Part shown: one piece after another, positions 1 to 6,361 of the stretch
How positions within the stretch are numbered: the first letter of the stretch is position 1
Layout: the number at the start of each line of letters is the position of its first letter
DNA from: DATAVB01 sp040414495
Lineage (GTDB): Bacteria > Actinomycetota > Actinomycetes > Mycobacteriales > QHCD01
Assembly: GCA_040414495.1 (NCBI GenBank)
Contig: JBEDUI010000246.1
Span: forward strand, 1 to 12,116
DNA length: 12,116 bases
Direction of reading: 5' to 3'
Notes under the pieces: generated by a model
The model's database searches: none
The model's input: only the letters and a program-made list of their open reading frames with translations
What the model was told of the DNA's origin: nothing
Program-made: the position numbers and the translations under genes

Positions 1-5
1 CGGAA

Positions 6-779
6 TCAGGGCCAGGTAGTGACCATTCCGCCGTCGATACGGATATCGGCACCGGTGATGTTGCCGGCTTCGTCGCTGGCGAGGAACGCGACCGCCGCCG
101 CGACCTCCTCCGGCGTGGTGAAGCGACCGGTGACCATCGCCTTGGCCGCGCCGGCCGCGACATCGTCCGGCTTTGCGCCGGTGGCCGCGCCGACCGTATT
201 CGCCACACCGTGATCACCCAGCCACAGGTCGGTCGCTACCGGGCCAGGGCTGACCGTGTTCACTCGCAGACCCTGACCGCCGAATTCGAGCGCCAGCGAC
301 TTACAGACGCTGCTCAGCGCGGCTTTCGCTGCGCAGTAATCCACGACCAGCGGGTCGGAGAGCGTTGAGTTGACCGAGGCGATCGACACGATCGAGGCCG
401 AACCGGCCGCGAGGAGGGCCGGCAGGGCGGCCCGGGTCGCGCGTACGGCCGCCAGCAGGTCGAGGGTGAGCGTGTCCTCCCACTGCTCGTCGGTCACCGA
501 CAAGAAGCCCTCCGGGCGGGGATGTGCCGCTCCGACGTTGTTGACCAGGACGTTCACCCGGTCGCCCGCGGTGGCGGCCAGTGTAGCCGGACCGTCGGGC
601 TTCGAGAGGTCAACCTCGACCGGATAAACGCCGTCCAGCGCGGCCAGGTCATTGGTCACGGTGCGGGCTCCGGCGTAGACGGTCATCCCGTTTCCGGCCA
701 GTGCGCGCGTGATGGCCAGCCCGATGCCACGGCTGGCTCCGGTGACGATAGCCGTACGGCCGGAGTTTCCTGGTTGCAT
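6..779 (-). CDS. SDR family NAD(P)-dependent oxidoreductase
   Basis: A classical short-chain dehydrogenase/reductase of 257 residues, the usual length for the family. Visible motifs are the Rossmann nucleotide-binding TGASRGIG at residues 13-20, the NNVG structural motif at 80-83, and the catalytic triad Ser135, Tyr148 and Lys152 (YCAAK). The C-terminal IDGG stretch is typical of the FabG-like branch. Arg39, in the GAR stretch after the second strand, favours NADP(H) over NAD(H); that is inference from family knowledge. It is probably a soluble cytosolic oxidoreductase acting on an alcohol or ketone; the substrate cannot be deduced. The ATG is well supported by GGAGAGGAA about 5-7 bases upstream on the minus strand. 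The gene is transcribed away from the repeat-rich gap at 780-1120, which should contain its promoter. It is not close enough to a same-strand gene to claim an operon. Confidence 0.93.
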   Translation of the reverse strand: MQPGNSGRTAIVTGASRGIGLAITRALAGNGMTVYAGARTVTNDLAALDGVYPVEVDLSKPDGPATLAATAGDRVNVLVNNVGAAHPRPEGFLSVTDEQWEDTLTLDLLAAVRATRAALPALLAAGSASIVSIASVNSTLSDPLVVDYCAAKAALSSVCKSLALEFGGQGLRVNTVSPGPVATDLWLGDHGVANTVGAATGAKPDDVAAGAAKAMVTGRFTTPEEVAAAVAFLASDEAGNITGADIRIDGGMVTTWP

Positions 780-854
780 GATCGTTCCTCTCCCGACGGG
801 TCGTTACGGGCAGTGCTCGCGTCGCCATGAGCGCTTCATCGCATCATCCACTGT

Positions 855-869
855 GGTCAACCCCTGACC
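855..869. promoter_or_regulatory. Perfect hyphenated palindrome, possible operator of the SDR gene
   Basis: The arms GGTCA and TGACC flank a five-base ACCCC spacer about 76 bp upstream of the SDR start. On the minus strand it overlaps a TTGACC sequence that could act as a -35 element. Its position and symmetry fit a repressor site. No regulator gene adjoins it, so the assignment is speculative. Confidence 0.35.
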
Positions 870-872
870 TGT

Positions 873-884
873 GGCGATATCGCC
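873..884. promoter_or_regulatory. Perfect 12-bp palindrome GGCGATATCGCC
   Basis: A fully self-complementary 12-mer four bases beyond the 855-869 palindrome, about 95 bp upstream of the SDR start. It could be part of a compound regulator-binding region. A binding role is inferred only from symmetry and location. Confidence 0.3.
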
Positions 885-946
885 GTAACCGGTGCCGTTC
901 GGTCGTTTTCCAACCGTGCGGGATTGCGCTTTTTCCAGGACGGATT

Positions 947-1022
947 TTGTTGATCATGACGTTCCCGACATTTCTGTCGGCGTGTCGTCGGCGTGTCGAG
1001 CAGGGATCCTCATGATCAACAA
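947..1022. repeat. Nested inverted and tandem repeat element
   Basis: Two perfect 13-bp inverted arms (TTGTTGATCATGA at 947-959 and its reverse complement at 1010-1022) enclose 50 bases. Inside lies a 6-bp hairpin, CCGACA/TGTCGG with a TTTC loop, at 965-980. It overlaps a perfect tandem duplication of the 11-mer TCGGCGTGTCG at 977-987 and 988-998. No transposase and no convincing flanking target duplication are visible. From general memory, short intergenic elements carrying TTGATCATGA-like ends occur in several actinomycetes, but this could not be checked here. It may be a small dispersed repeat (MITE-like), a cruciform or a structured RNA. Confidence 0.7.
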
Positions 1023-1047
1023 GTCACTCGCTGAACCCGTGCCCGGC

Positions 1048-1108
1048 CGTCAACTGGTCAGCCCGGATTTCGCGCCGGTGCGCCAGACCGCCGTTGACGA
1101 GCGTTTTT
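1048..1108 (+). terminator. Terminator-like stem followed by T run
   Basis: CGTCAAC (1048-1054) pairs with GTTGACG (1093-1099). GGTC (1056-1059) with GACC (1086-1089) extends the stem across a small internal loop. Five T residues follow at 1104-1108. The orientation suits a plus-strand transcript, yet no plus-strand gene lies upstream, so either it ends an unannotated small transcript or the resemblance is fortuitous. The large loop weakens the call. Confidence 0.3.
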
Positions 1109-1120
1109 GTGCGGACAGGA

Positions 1121-1603
1121 TTAGTGAAGTTCCTTGCGCAGCAGGGTGATCGTCGTTTCGTAGCGCCGGGTGGAGCCGTCCGGCGCGTCCTCGTCCCACG
1201 AACCGTGCTCGGTACCGCTGACGACGTAGCCGAGTCGCTCGTACAGTCGCTGCGGACGGGCTTCGTTCACGTCAACGCCCAATTCGGCCCAATGCAAGCC
1301 ACGAGCGCGGATCCGATCCTCCAGCGCATGAATGAGGATCGTGCCGATGCCGCACGACCGCAGGGATCCGTCGACTGACAGGTGCCACAGTGTCGCGGCG
1401 CCAGGTGGTTTGGTGAAGTCGACGCCGCCGGTCGCCACCGGTACGCCCGACGGTGGGCATACTGCGAGAAAATCCACCTCGCCTCGGTCGGCACGCTCCA
1501 GCGCTTCGATACGGGATTTGAGCGCGTTGCCCGACCAGGTAAGGAATGTCAGATCCTCGGTGGTCAGGTCCCGAACGGTCAGCGGTAGCACAATCTCGGG
1601 CAT
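1121..1603 (-). CDS. GNAT family N-acetyltransferase
   Basis: A single-domain GCN5-related acetyltransferase of 160 residues from the ATG at 1603. These enzymes move an acetyl group from acetyl-CoA to an amine. The acetyl-CoA pyrophosphate loop is seen as RSCGIG at residues 82-87, after a WHLSVDGSLR strand. A typical C-terminal RLYERLGY segment follows at about 119-126. The frame is open upstream to a GTG at 1678, but GAGG sits eight bases before the 1603 ATG and homology-like sequence begins there, so the shorter form is preferred. The gene is on the same strand as the TIM-barrel gene, 90 bp away with a hyphenated palindrome between, so co-transcription is possible but unproven. Acceptor substrate unknown. 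Confidence 0.85.
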   Translation of the reverse strand: MPEIVLPLTVRDLTTEDLTFLTWSGNALKSRIEALERADRGEVDFLAVCPPSGVPVATGGVDFTKPPGAATLWHLSVDGSLRSCGIGTILIHALEDRIRARGLHWAELGVDVNEARPQRLYERLGYVVSGTEHGSWDEDAPDGSTRRYETTITLLRKELH

Positions 1604-1647
1604 CGGGGCCGCCTCGTATCGTTGATCATTCGCCGTCAACCCGGCAG

Positions 1648-1670
1648 TCTGCTGCCGGCCGGTCAGCAGA
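1648..1670. promoter_or_regulatory. 23-bp hyphenated palindrome before the acetyltransferase
   Basis: Perfect 7-bp arms TCTGCTG and CAGCAGA enclose CCGGCCGGT, whose first eight bases are self-complementary. It lies between the end of the TIM-barrel gene and the acetyltransferase start. It could be an operator for the acetyltransferase, or a hairpin ending the TIM-barrel transcript, although no T run follows on the minus strand. Confidence 0.4.
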
Positions 1671-1693
1671 GGCAACACAATTAGCTCGCACTA

Positions 1694-2716
1694 TCACGCT
1701 GTTGCTTTATTGGCTTGCCGGGCGCGGCCGTATTCGGCGAGGGTGTGAAAGGCGGCTTTGGGTTCCCATGGCAGACCAGCTGTTCCAACGCGGCCGGGCT
1801 CCAGGACCTTGACGACTCCGAAGCTGGCCACGTCGAAATCCCGTTCCGCATCGGTCGACGTGGGCAGATCTCGGCGCGCGAACGTATTGACGAATGCCGT
1901 ATCAACGCCGCCATTGTCGAAGATATCGAGCAGTTCGCGTATATAGGTCGCCTGTTCGGCCTCATCCCGTACGACGGCCGCGGTCAACCGAATAGGTCGG
2001 GCGTGCGCATCCCATTCCACAATGGAGTCACCGGTGCCGGAATCGGCGGCGCCGCGGTACGGCGGGCAACCGAATTCGGTCACGGCGAACGGCTTTCCCT
2101 GGCTGGTTAACGCGCGCAGGTTATCGGGCAAGCTAGCCGCATTGGAGGCGTTGCGATAGGCGGCGTCGCTGGCGATGATGTCGAACGGCGTCCAGTCCAC
2201 GCGCTCGAGCGGCAGCGACGCGTAACTGATCCGGCCGCCAAATCGCGCACGTACGCCGGTGACAACCTCAGCCAGAAATCCATTGATACGAGTCGGAACG
2301 TCGGAAAGTGCGGAACCTATTCGCGCCGCACCAACCCGTTCCTGCGGCGTGTGTCCAGGTAGAAAACCATCGGTGAACAGGCTGATTTCCGAACCGGTGA
2401 CGAATACGACCTGGGCACCGTCCTGGCGGATTCGTTCGGCTCGTTCGGCACTGTCGAGCAGAAAATCTCGCAACTCGTCCTGACTGAGGGCATTGGTGAA
2501 TGGGCAATACCAGACCTGCAGGCCGGCACTGGCGGCGTGCCGCGCCGCGATCTCTAACCGATCGAGTTTGCCGCCGGTGATGCGAACAGCGTCGCAACAC
2601 AACTCATCGCGAATGATCCGCAGCTCGCGCCGGACGACCTCGGGGTCGAATGGCTCGTGCGTTGTGGTTCCGGCCGAAGAAAAGCCGGTGTCGTAGGTGA
2701 CACCGTATGCGCGCAT
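1694..2716 (-). CDS. TIM-barrel glycoside-hydrolase-like protein (family often labelled 'abortive infection protein')
   Basis: About 340 residues without a signal peptide or membrane segment, so probably cytosolic. The alternation of strands and helices and the spacing of two glutamates suggest a clan-A (beta/alpha)8 fold. Numbering here and in the findings counts from the GTG at 2719: Glu111 in VTGSEISLF fits the acid/base at the end of strand 4, and Glu215 in AVTEFGCPP fits the nucleophile at strand 7. The barrel starts with MRAYGVTYDTGF. From memory, close relatives in Streptomyces carry the database name 'abortive infection protein', but I know of no experiment behind that name. A GTG and an ATG start are adjacent; GGAGG lies five bases before the ATG at 2716, so that start is chosen. 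The gene is divergent from a TetR gene whose candidate operators lie in the shared gap, so it is a likely target of that repressor. Substrate unknown. Confidence 0.8.
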   Translation of the reverse strand: MRAYGVTYDTGFSSAGTTTHEPFDPEVVRRELRIIRDELCCDAVRITGGKLDRLEIAARHAASAGLQVWYCPFTNALSQDELRDFLLDSAERAERIRQDGAQVVFVTGSEISLFTDGFLPGHTPQERVGAARIGSALSDVPTRINGFLAEVVTGVRARFGGRISYASLPLERVDWTPFDIIASDAAYRNASNAASLPDNLRALTSQGKPFAVTEFGCPPYRGAADSGTGDSIVEWDAHARPIRLTAAVVRDEAEQATYIRELLDIFDNGGVDTAFVNTFARRDLPTSTDAERDFDVASFGVVKVLEPGRVGTAGLPWEPKAAFHTLAEYGRARQANKATA

Positions 2717-2739
2717 CACAGCCTCCGCGATGACTCCGA

Positions 2740-2762
2740 TTAAGGTACGATCGGTACCCTAA
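2740..2762. promoter_or_regulatory. TetR-type operator candidate, site 1
   Basis: A near-perfect palindrome: arms TTAAGGTAC and GTACCCTAA match at eight of nine positions and flank the spacer GATCG. It lies 24 bp upstream of the TIM-barrel ATG and 48 bp upstream of the TetR GTG. The size, symmetry and location between divergent genes are as expected for a TetR dimer site. A second, less symmetric copy lies 43 bp away. Confidence 0.7.
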
Positions 2763-2782
2763 CAGAGGGCTGGTCCGAGACA

Positions 2783-2805
2783 AGTACGTACCTCGCGTAC
2801 CCTTT
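2783..2805. promoter_or_regulatory. TetR-type operator candidate, site 2
   Basis: It repeats the core layout of site 1: GTAC, five bases (CTCGC), then GTACCC (2788-2802). The right half is close to that of site 1, while the left half is degenerate with an extra overlapping GTAC. It ends five bases before the TetR start codon, so binding would block TetR transcription or initiation. Centre-to-centre distance from site 1 is about 43 bp, close to four helical turns, so both sites face the same side of the DNA. Confidence 0.5.
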
Positions 2806-2810
2806 ACCGA

Positions 2811-3428
2811 GTGACGAGCTCCGACCGGCAACCAGCGGCGACGCGGCGGCGCGGCGCCGCGCTGGAGCGGGCAATCTTGCAGGCCGCGGCCGAGGAATTG
2901 CGGGAGGCGGGGTACGCGGGAATGACGATGGATCGGGTCGCCCGCCGCGCCGGTACGAACAAAAACACGATTTATCGACGTTGGCCGCAACGGAACGCCC
3001 TGGGGGTGGCGGCGTACAGCCACCTCGCCGATTCGCAGACAGCGGTGCCCGATACCGGCAGTCTCCGCGGTGACGTGCTCGAATTGCTGCGCCGCGCCAA
3101 CGCGACCTGGTCATCGCCGCAGGGCGCCATTTTGCGGGAGTTGCTTGTTGCTGCGGGCGATGATCCGCAACTGCTCGAGTTGTTACGTGAACAGGCCGGC
3201 GGCAGCGCAATGAATAATGCCTGGCTCACCCTGCTCGGGCGTGCCGTGGCACGGGGTGAGGCGCCGCCGGAAGCGATTCATCCACGCGTCGCCCTGTTGC
3301 CGATGACCATGCTGCGGGGCGAATACGCCTTGCGGGGAAAGCCCGCGGTGCCGGATGCGGTGCTGGTCGAGATGGTGGACGAGGTATATCTGCCGTTGGT
3401 TCGTGGGCGCGGTCTAGCCAACGCCTAA
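2811..3428 (+). CDS. TetR/AcrR family transcriptional regulator
   Basis: A 205-residue repressor of normal family length. The N-terminal helix-turn-helix is clear: residues 20-35 form the first helix, and MTMDRVARRAGTNKNTIYRRW (about 38-58) matches the TetR consensus, including the IYRRW recognition-helix end. The remaining helical domain should bind a small-molecule ligand and dimerise; its ligand cannot be predicted. Translation starts at GTG 2811. There is no clear ribosome site, so a leaderless or very short-leader mRNA is possible. The gene is the first of a tight plus-strand group (9 bp to the HIT gene) and divergent from the TIM-barrel gene. The two operator-like sites between them suggest autoregulation and control of both directions. 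Confidence 0.93.
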   Translation: MTSSDRQPAATRRRGAALERAILQAAAEELREAGYAGMTMDRVARRAGTNKNTIYRRWPQRNALGVAAYSHLADSQTAVPDTGSLRGDVLELLRRANATWSSPQGAILRELLVAAGDDPQLLELLREQAGGSAMNNAWLTLLGRAVARGEAPPEAIHPRVALLPMTMLRGEYALRGKPAVPDAVLVEMVDEVYLPLVRGRGLANA

Positions 3429-3437
3429 GATCGCCGG

Positions 3438-3917
3438 ATGGATACCGACTGGAAGGCCGACCGGATCGGATCGGCGCTGCAAGGCGAGAATCCGACCGTA
3501 CTGCGCCGGTTGAGCACCGGATTCGCGATCATCGGCGATCTGCAGTTCTTGCCCGGATACTGCGTATTTCTGACTGACGACCCCGGCGTGCAGCGGCTCA
3601 GCGACCTGCCACGGCCGCGCCGGATGGATTTCCTGGCTGAAATGGACCTGCTGGCCGAGGCTGTGGAACGGGTCTGCGGCCGCCGTGATCCGGCTTTCCG
3701 GCGGGTCAACATCTCCATTCTGGGTAATTTCGACCCGTTCCTGCACGCGCACATTATTCCGCGTTACACCTGGGAGCCCGAGCAATATCACCACGGCCCG
3801 ATCGACCAGTACCCGAAGGAGCAACGGACCGATCCGGCCACTCTGCTCGGCCCACAGCACGACCAGTTACGAGCCGAGCTCACCGCCGAAATCGATCACC
3901 TGCGAAGCCTTTCGTAA
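3438..3917 (+). CDS. HIT family protein (nucleotide hydrolase/transferase-like)
   Basis: A 159-residue histidine-triad protein. The signature is at residues 101-110, FLHAHIIPRY, aligning with the HxHxHxxPRW of diadenosine tetraphosphate hydrolases. In that alignment the first histidine is Phe101, while His103 (the nucleophile position in the family) and His105 remain. The NFDP stretch just before it is typical of an actinomycete HIT subgroup. HIT enzymes cleave nucleoside monophosphates from phosphates, sulfates, amines or proteins; the substrate here is unknown. It follows the TetR gene by nine bases, and its TAA overlaps the next ATG by one base (TAATG). It is therefore very likely translated from the same mRNA as, and coupled to, the nucleotidyltransferase. 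Confidence 0.85.
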   Translation: MDTDWKADRIGSALQGENPTVLRRLSTGFAIIGDLQFLPGYCVFLTDDPGVQRLSDLPRPRRMDFLAEMDLLAEAVERVCGRRDPAFRRVNISILGNFDPFLHAHIIPRYTWEPEQYHHGPIDQYPKEQRTDPATLLGPQHDQLRAELTAEIDHLRSLS

Positions 3918-4765
3918 TGGCAGATAGCACTCGGCACATTCCCCAGGCTAGGCGGGACTTGCGCGATACCTCGGTGCAGCAGGCGGTGATCGATCGCGTG
4001 CCGGAAACCCTGGCCGCCGATGACCGTATCCTCGCCGCCTGGCTGGTGGGCAGCTTCGCTACGGGCCGGGCGGACGCGTACAGCGATATCGATTTGCATT
4101 GTCTGATCACCGACGCAAGTGCGGACTGGTTCGGCCAGCGCTGGCGAGAAACGGCGACCGCACTGGTCGGACCGTTGGTACTGGCCCAGGACATTCCGGG
4201 AACCATCGGTGGGTACGCGATCACACCGGACTGGCTGCATCTGGATCTCATTCTGCATCCGTATAGCCAACTCGATCCGAAAGCCGTTCCGGGCCTGCGT
4301 CCGCTGTACGACCGGTCTGGTGACCTTCTACCGGCCACAACCACTCCGAAGCCGATCGTCGGTGAACCGTTCTTTCCCGAGCGGGAGGTCGCTCAGTTCC
4401 TCTATTTCCTGGGCAACGTTCCGGTCCTTTACGCACGCCGCGAATGGATAATTCTGCACGGCAGCGTAACCGGTTTTCGGGACATCCTGATCACCGTAAT
4501 GCTGGCCGAAGTGGGCATTCGCGATCGCGGCGGCGCCAAGCGGCTGGCTCCGTTTCTTACCGAAGAACAACGTGAAACGCTCGAATCGTTGACGACCGCG
4601 CCGATGGACGATGGTCGCATCCTCGAAGCGTTACGGGTCGTCACCCGGATCGTGCGGCAGCGGGCAAAACGGCTTGCGGCGGACACCGGGGCGGCCTGGC
4701 CGCAGGACCTGGAAGAGGCTGCGCTGCGTTCGATCCGTCGGGAAATCGGCGTCGATTTCACGTAG
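3917..4765 (+). CDS. Pol-beta superfamily nucleotidyltransferase (aminoglycoside nucleotidyltransferase-like)
   Basis: A 282-residue protein with the minimal nucleotidyltransferase signature: Gly45-Ser46 in LVGSFATG, then Asp57 and Asp59 in SDIDL, and a third carboxylate, Asp110, in LHLDLIL. These residues bind two metals and the NTP, so the enzyme is predicted to move an NMP, usually AMP, to a hydroxyl group. The C-terminal half (about 155-282) is helical, with LYFLGNVPVLYARREW and charged helices, as in ANT-type enzymes. It could modify an antibiotic, another small molecule or a protein; nothing in the sequence decides. The ATG overlaps the HIT stop codon. The gene ends 5 bp before the convergent exporter gene. 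Confidence 0.87.
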   Translation: MADSTRHIPQARRDLRDTSVQQAVIDRVPETLAADDRILAAWLVGSFATGRADAYSDIDLHCLITDASADWFGQRWRETATALVGPLVLAQDIPGTIGGYAITPDWLHLDLILHPYSQLDPKAVPGLRPLYDRSGDLLPATTTPKPIVGEPFFPEREVAQFLYFLGNVPVLYARREWIILHGSVTGFRDILITVMLAEVGIRDRGGAKRLAPFLTEEQRETLESLTTAPMDDGRILEALRVVTRIVRQRAKRLAADTGAAWPQDLEEAALRSIRREIGVDFT

Positions 4766-4770
4766 AGGAA

Positions 4771-6180
4771 TTATCCGGTACGGGCCGTTGCCGTGGTCGT
4801 TTTCCCAGGCGTCGAACGGCGGGCCCTGGTCTCGGCGAACGCGACGCCTACCCCGGCAGCGGCGACCACGATGAGCAGCGCGGTGGCCTGGATTTCGTGG
4901 CTGGCCGGTGCGCCGATGATCAGGGAACCAACGAGTGCCGTGGCCAGCATCGCGCCGGCTTGACGGCTGGTGTTCTGCCAGCCGGACAGCTTGCCCATGT
5001 GTTTCGTCGGTGCGGTGTCGACCAGAATTGAGGTCAGGGCCGAGAAACATAACGTGCTGGCACCACCGACGAGCAGCATGGCCACGACTTCGGTCCAGAA
5101 CGGGGCGCTCGACCCGGCCGCGAGTAGCGTCACCGTACCGAATAGCACGCTGGTGAACCCGCCGAGCAGCACGACCGAGGCGATCCACCGCCGGTTCAGC
5201 GGACCGTAGATGAACGGGCCGATCGTCGACGCCACCGTTAACGGCAGCAGGGCAATTCCGGTGTGCAGCGGGGACCAATCGCGCTGCTCCTGCAAATGCA
5301 GAGACAGGAAATACAGCACGCCGTAGAACGAAAAGCCCATGATTCCGGCGCTGGCGACGGCCGTCCGTACGCCGTGACCGACCTTCTCGGTAGCGACCTG
5401 GCTTCGGGACCGCCGCACCACAAGGACCAGCCCGAGCAGGATTGCCACGAGGACCGAAACGCCTACCGGTAAGGAATTCCATCCTGACGGTCCACTGGCA
5501 ATGGCCGCGGTGGCCAGCGCCGCCATGATCAGCGCGCCCAGGATCTGCGCGGTGAGATCCAACCGTACCGGCGCCCGGGTATTGGCCGGCAGTCCGATAC
5601 GAGACAGCGCGAGCGTGATGATCGCGATCGGAATATTGACCAGAAATACGGTTCGCCAGCCAACCGTGGCCACCAGCGCGCCGCCGAAAAGCGGGGCGAC
5701 GGCCATTGCAAATCCGCCTGTACCAACCCAGATCAGCGTCGCCCGTTGCCGGTCTCGGCCGGGTGGGTAGAGGTGCGGCATCAGCGCCAGGGTCGCGGGC
5801 AGCAGCGTGCCCGCTCCGGCGCCCTGAATGAGCCGCGCGACGATAAGCATGATCACGTTCGGCGCGGCGGCGCAGCCGATTGAGGCCAGACCGAAAATCG
5901 TGATGCCGATCGTCAGCATGCGGCGGTGGCCGAACCGATCGCCGGCGGCGCCGGCGCTCAGCAGCAACGCGGCGAGGGTGAGGGTATAGCCGCTGAGCGC
6001 CCACTGGATCTCCGTGACCGAGGCATGCAGGTCATGCCGGATGGTTGGCACGGCGAGGTTGAGCGCCCCGGCGTCGAGGATGATCGCGAAATAGGCCGCA
6101 CACAGGGCGATCAGCCCGATCCGCTTGGTGCCGGGTCGAACGTCGTTGTCTCGCAATGTGAGACGGCCGTCTTGATTCAT
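4771..6180 (-). CDS. MFS transporter, DHA2 (14-helix) drug exporter family
   Basis: A polytopic proton-coupled exporter of 469 residues from the ATG at 6180. Many hydrophobic segments are evident along its length, consistent with 14 helices. Motif A is GDRFGHRR at residues 80-87 after helix 2. The drug-efflux motif C region is at about 151-168, ending in APLFGGALV. WRTVFLVNIPI at about 175-185 is characteristic of DHA2 members. TM1 contains ILDAGALNLAVPTI. The frame is open upstream to 6309, but the extra 43 residues are basic, proline-rich and non-homologous in appearance, so M at 6180 is chosen. No good ribosome site is seen, and a TACGAT -10-like box ends 13 bases before the ATG, so the mRNA may be nearly leaderless. 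Substrate unknown. Confidence 0.9.
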   Translation of the reverse strand: MNQDGRLTLRDNDVRPGTKRIGLIALCAAYFAIILDAGALNLAVPTIRHDLHASVTEIQWALSGYTLTLAALLLSAGAAGDRFGHRRMLTIGITIFGLASIGCAAAPNVIMLIVARLIQGAGAGTLLPATLALMPHLYPPGRDRQRATLIWVGTGGFAMAVAPLFGGALVATVGWRTVFLVNIPIAIITLALSRIGLPANTRAPVRLDLTAQILGALIMAALATAAIASGPSGWNSLPVGVSVLVAILLGLVLVVRRSRSQVATEKVGHGVRTAVASAGIMGFSFYGVLYFLSLHLQEQRDWSPLHTGIALLPLTVASTIGPFIYGPLNRRWIASVVLLGGFTSVLFGTVTLLAAGSSAPFWTEVVAMLLVGGASTLCFSALTSILVDTAPTKHMGKLSGWQNTSRQAGAMLATALVGSLIIGAPASHEIQATALLIVVAAAGVGVAFAETRARRSTPGKTTTATARTG

Positions 6181-6218
6181 GAGACGTGTTGTATCGTACG
6201 GGCGGCTGGTCAAGCAAC

Positions 6219-6233
6219 GGCGGGACTGCCGCC
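6219..6233 (+). other. Hairpin 1 in the leader of the phosphotransferase
   Basis: GGCGG pairs with CCGCC around the five-base loop GACTG. The arms are identical to the inner stem of the terminator-like hairpin at 6362-6382, so the two could exchange partners. It lies in the 277-bp gap between divergent genes. Confidence 0.4.
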
Positions 6234-6361
6234 ACCTGGGTGACGCATGCGGAAATTGTTGCTGTGTGCGTTCGGCGCCGCATGGTTTCGGCGGAATCGG
6301 CGTTCTCAATCGGGTCGACCGTCGCGCCGCTGTGCCGGTGACAGGCGATATGGTGTTGCGT

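Larger units (their letters stand above)
780..1120. other. Gene-free, repeat-rich intergenic region
   Basis: These 341 bases lie between the start of the SDR gene and the end of the acetyltransferase gene, both on minus. Open frames here are short, lack convincing ribosome sites and look like no protein family. The region does hold two perfect palindromes (855-869 and 873-884), a nested inverted/tandem repeat (947-1022) and a plus-strand terminator-like stem with a T run (1048-1108). The SDR promoter should be in the part nearest 780. A TTGACC on the minus strand at 855-860 (part of the first palindrome) could serve as its -35 box, but no convincing -10 partner was found. Confidence 0.6.

Noticed and set aside
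947..1022. Terminal inverted repeats of an insertion sequence.
   Set aside because: Only 50 bases lie between the arms, with no transposase and no matching direct duplication at the flanks, so a full insertion sequence is not supported. A miniature element remains possible and is kept as a finding.
2604..3210. Minus-strand frames opposite the TetR gene and its promoter.
   Set aside because: Composition is arginine/proline-rich, and they conflict with a clear TetR protein and with the operator region.
3917..4765. Calling the nucleotidyltransferase a specific aminoglycoside resistance gene.
   Set aside because: Only the general Pol-beta catalytic residues are seen; no substrate-specific features of a characterised ANT enzyme can be recognised.
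6181..6309. 43-residue N-terminal extension on the first exporter.
   Set aside because: The extension is basic and proline-rich with no helix or signal character. DHA2 exporters normally start shortly before TM1, as they do from ATG 6180.
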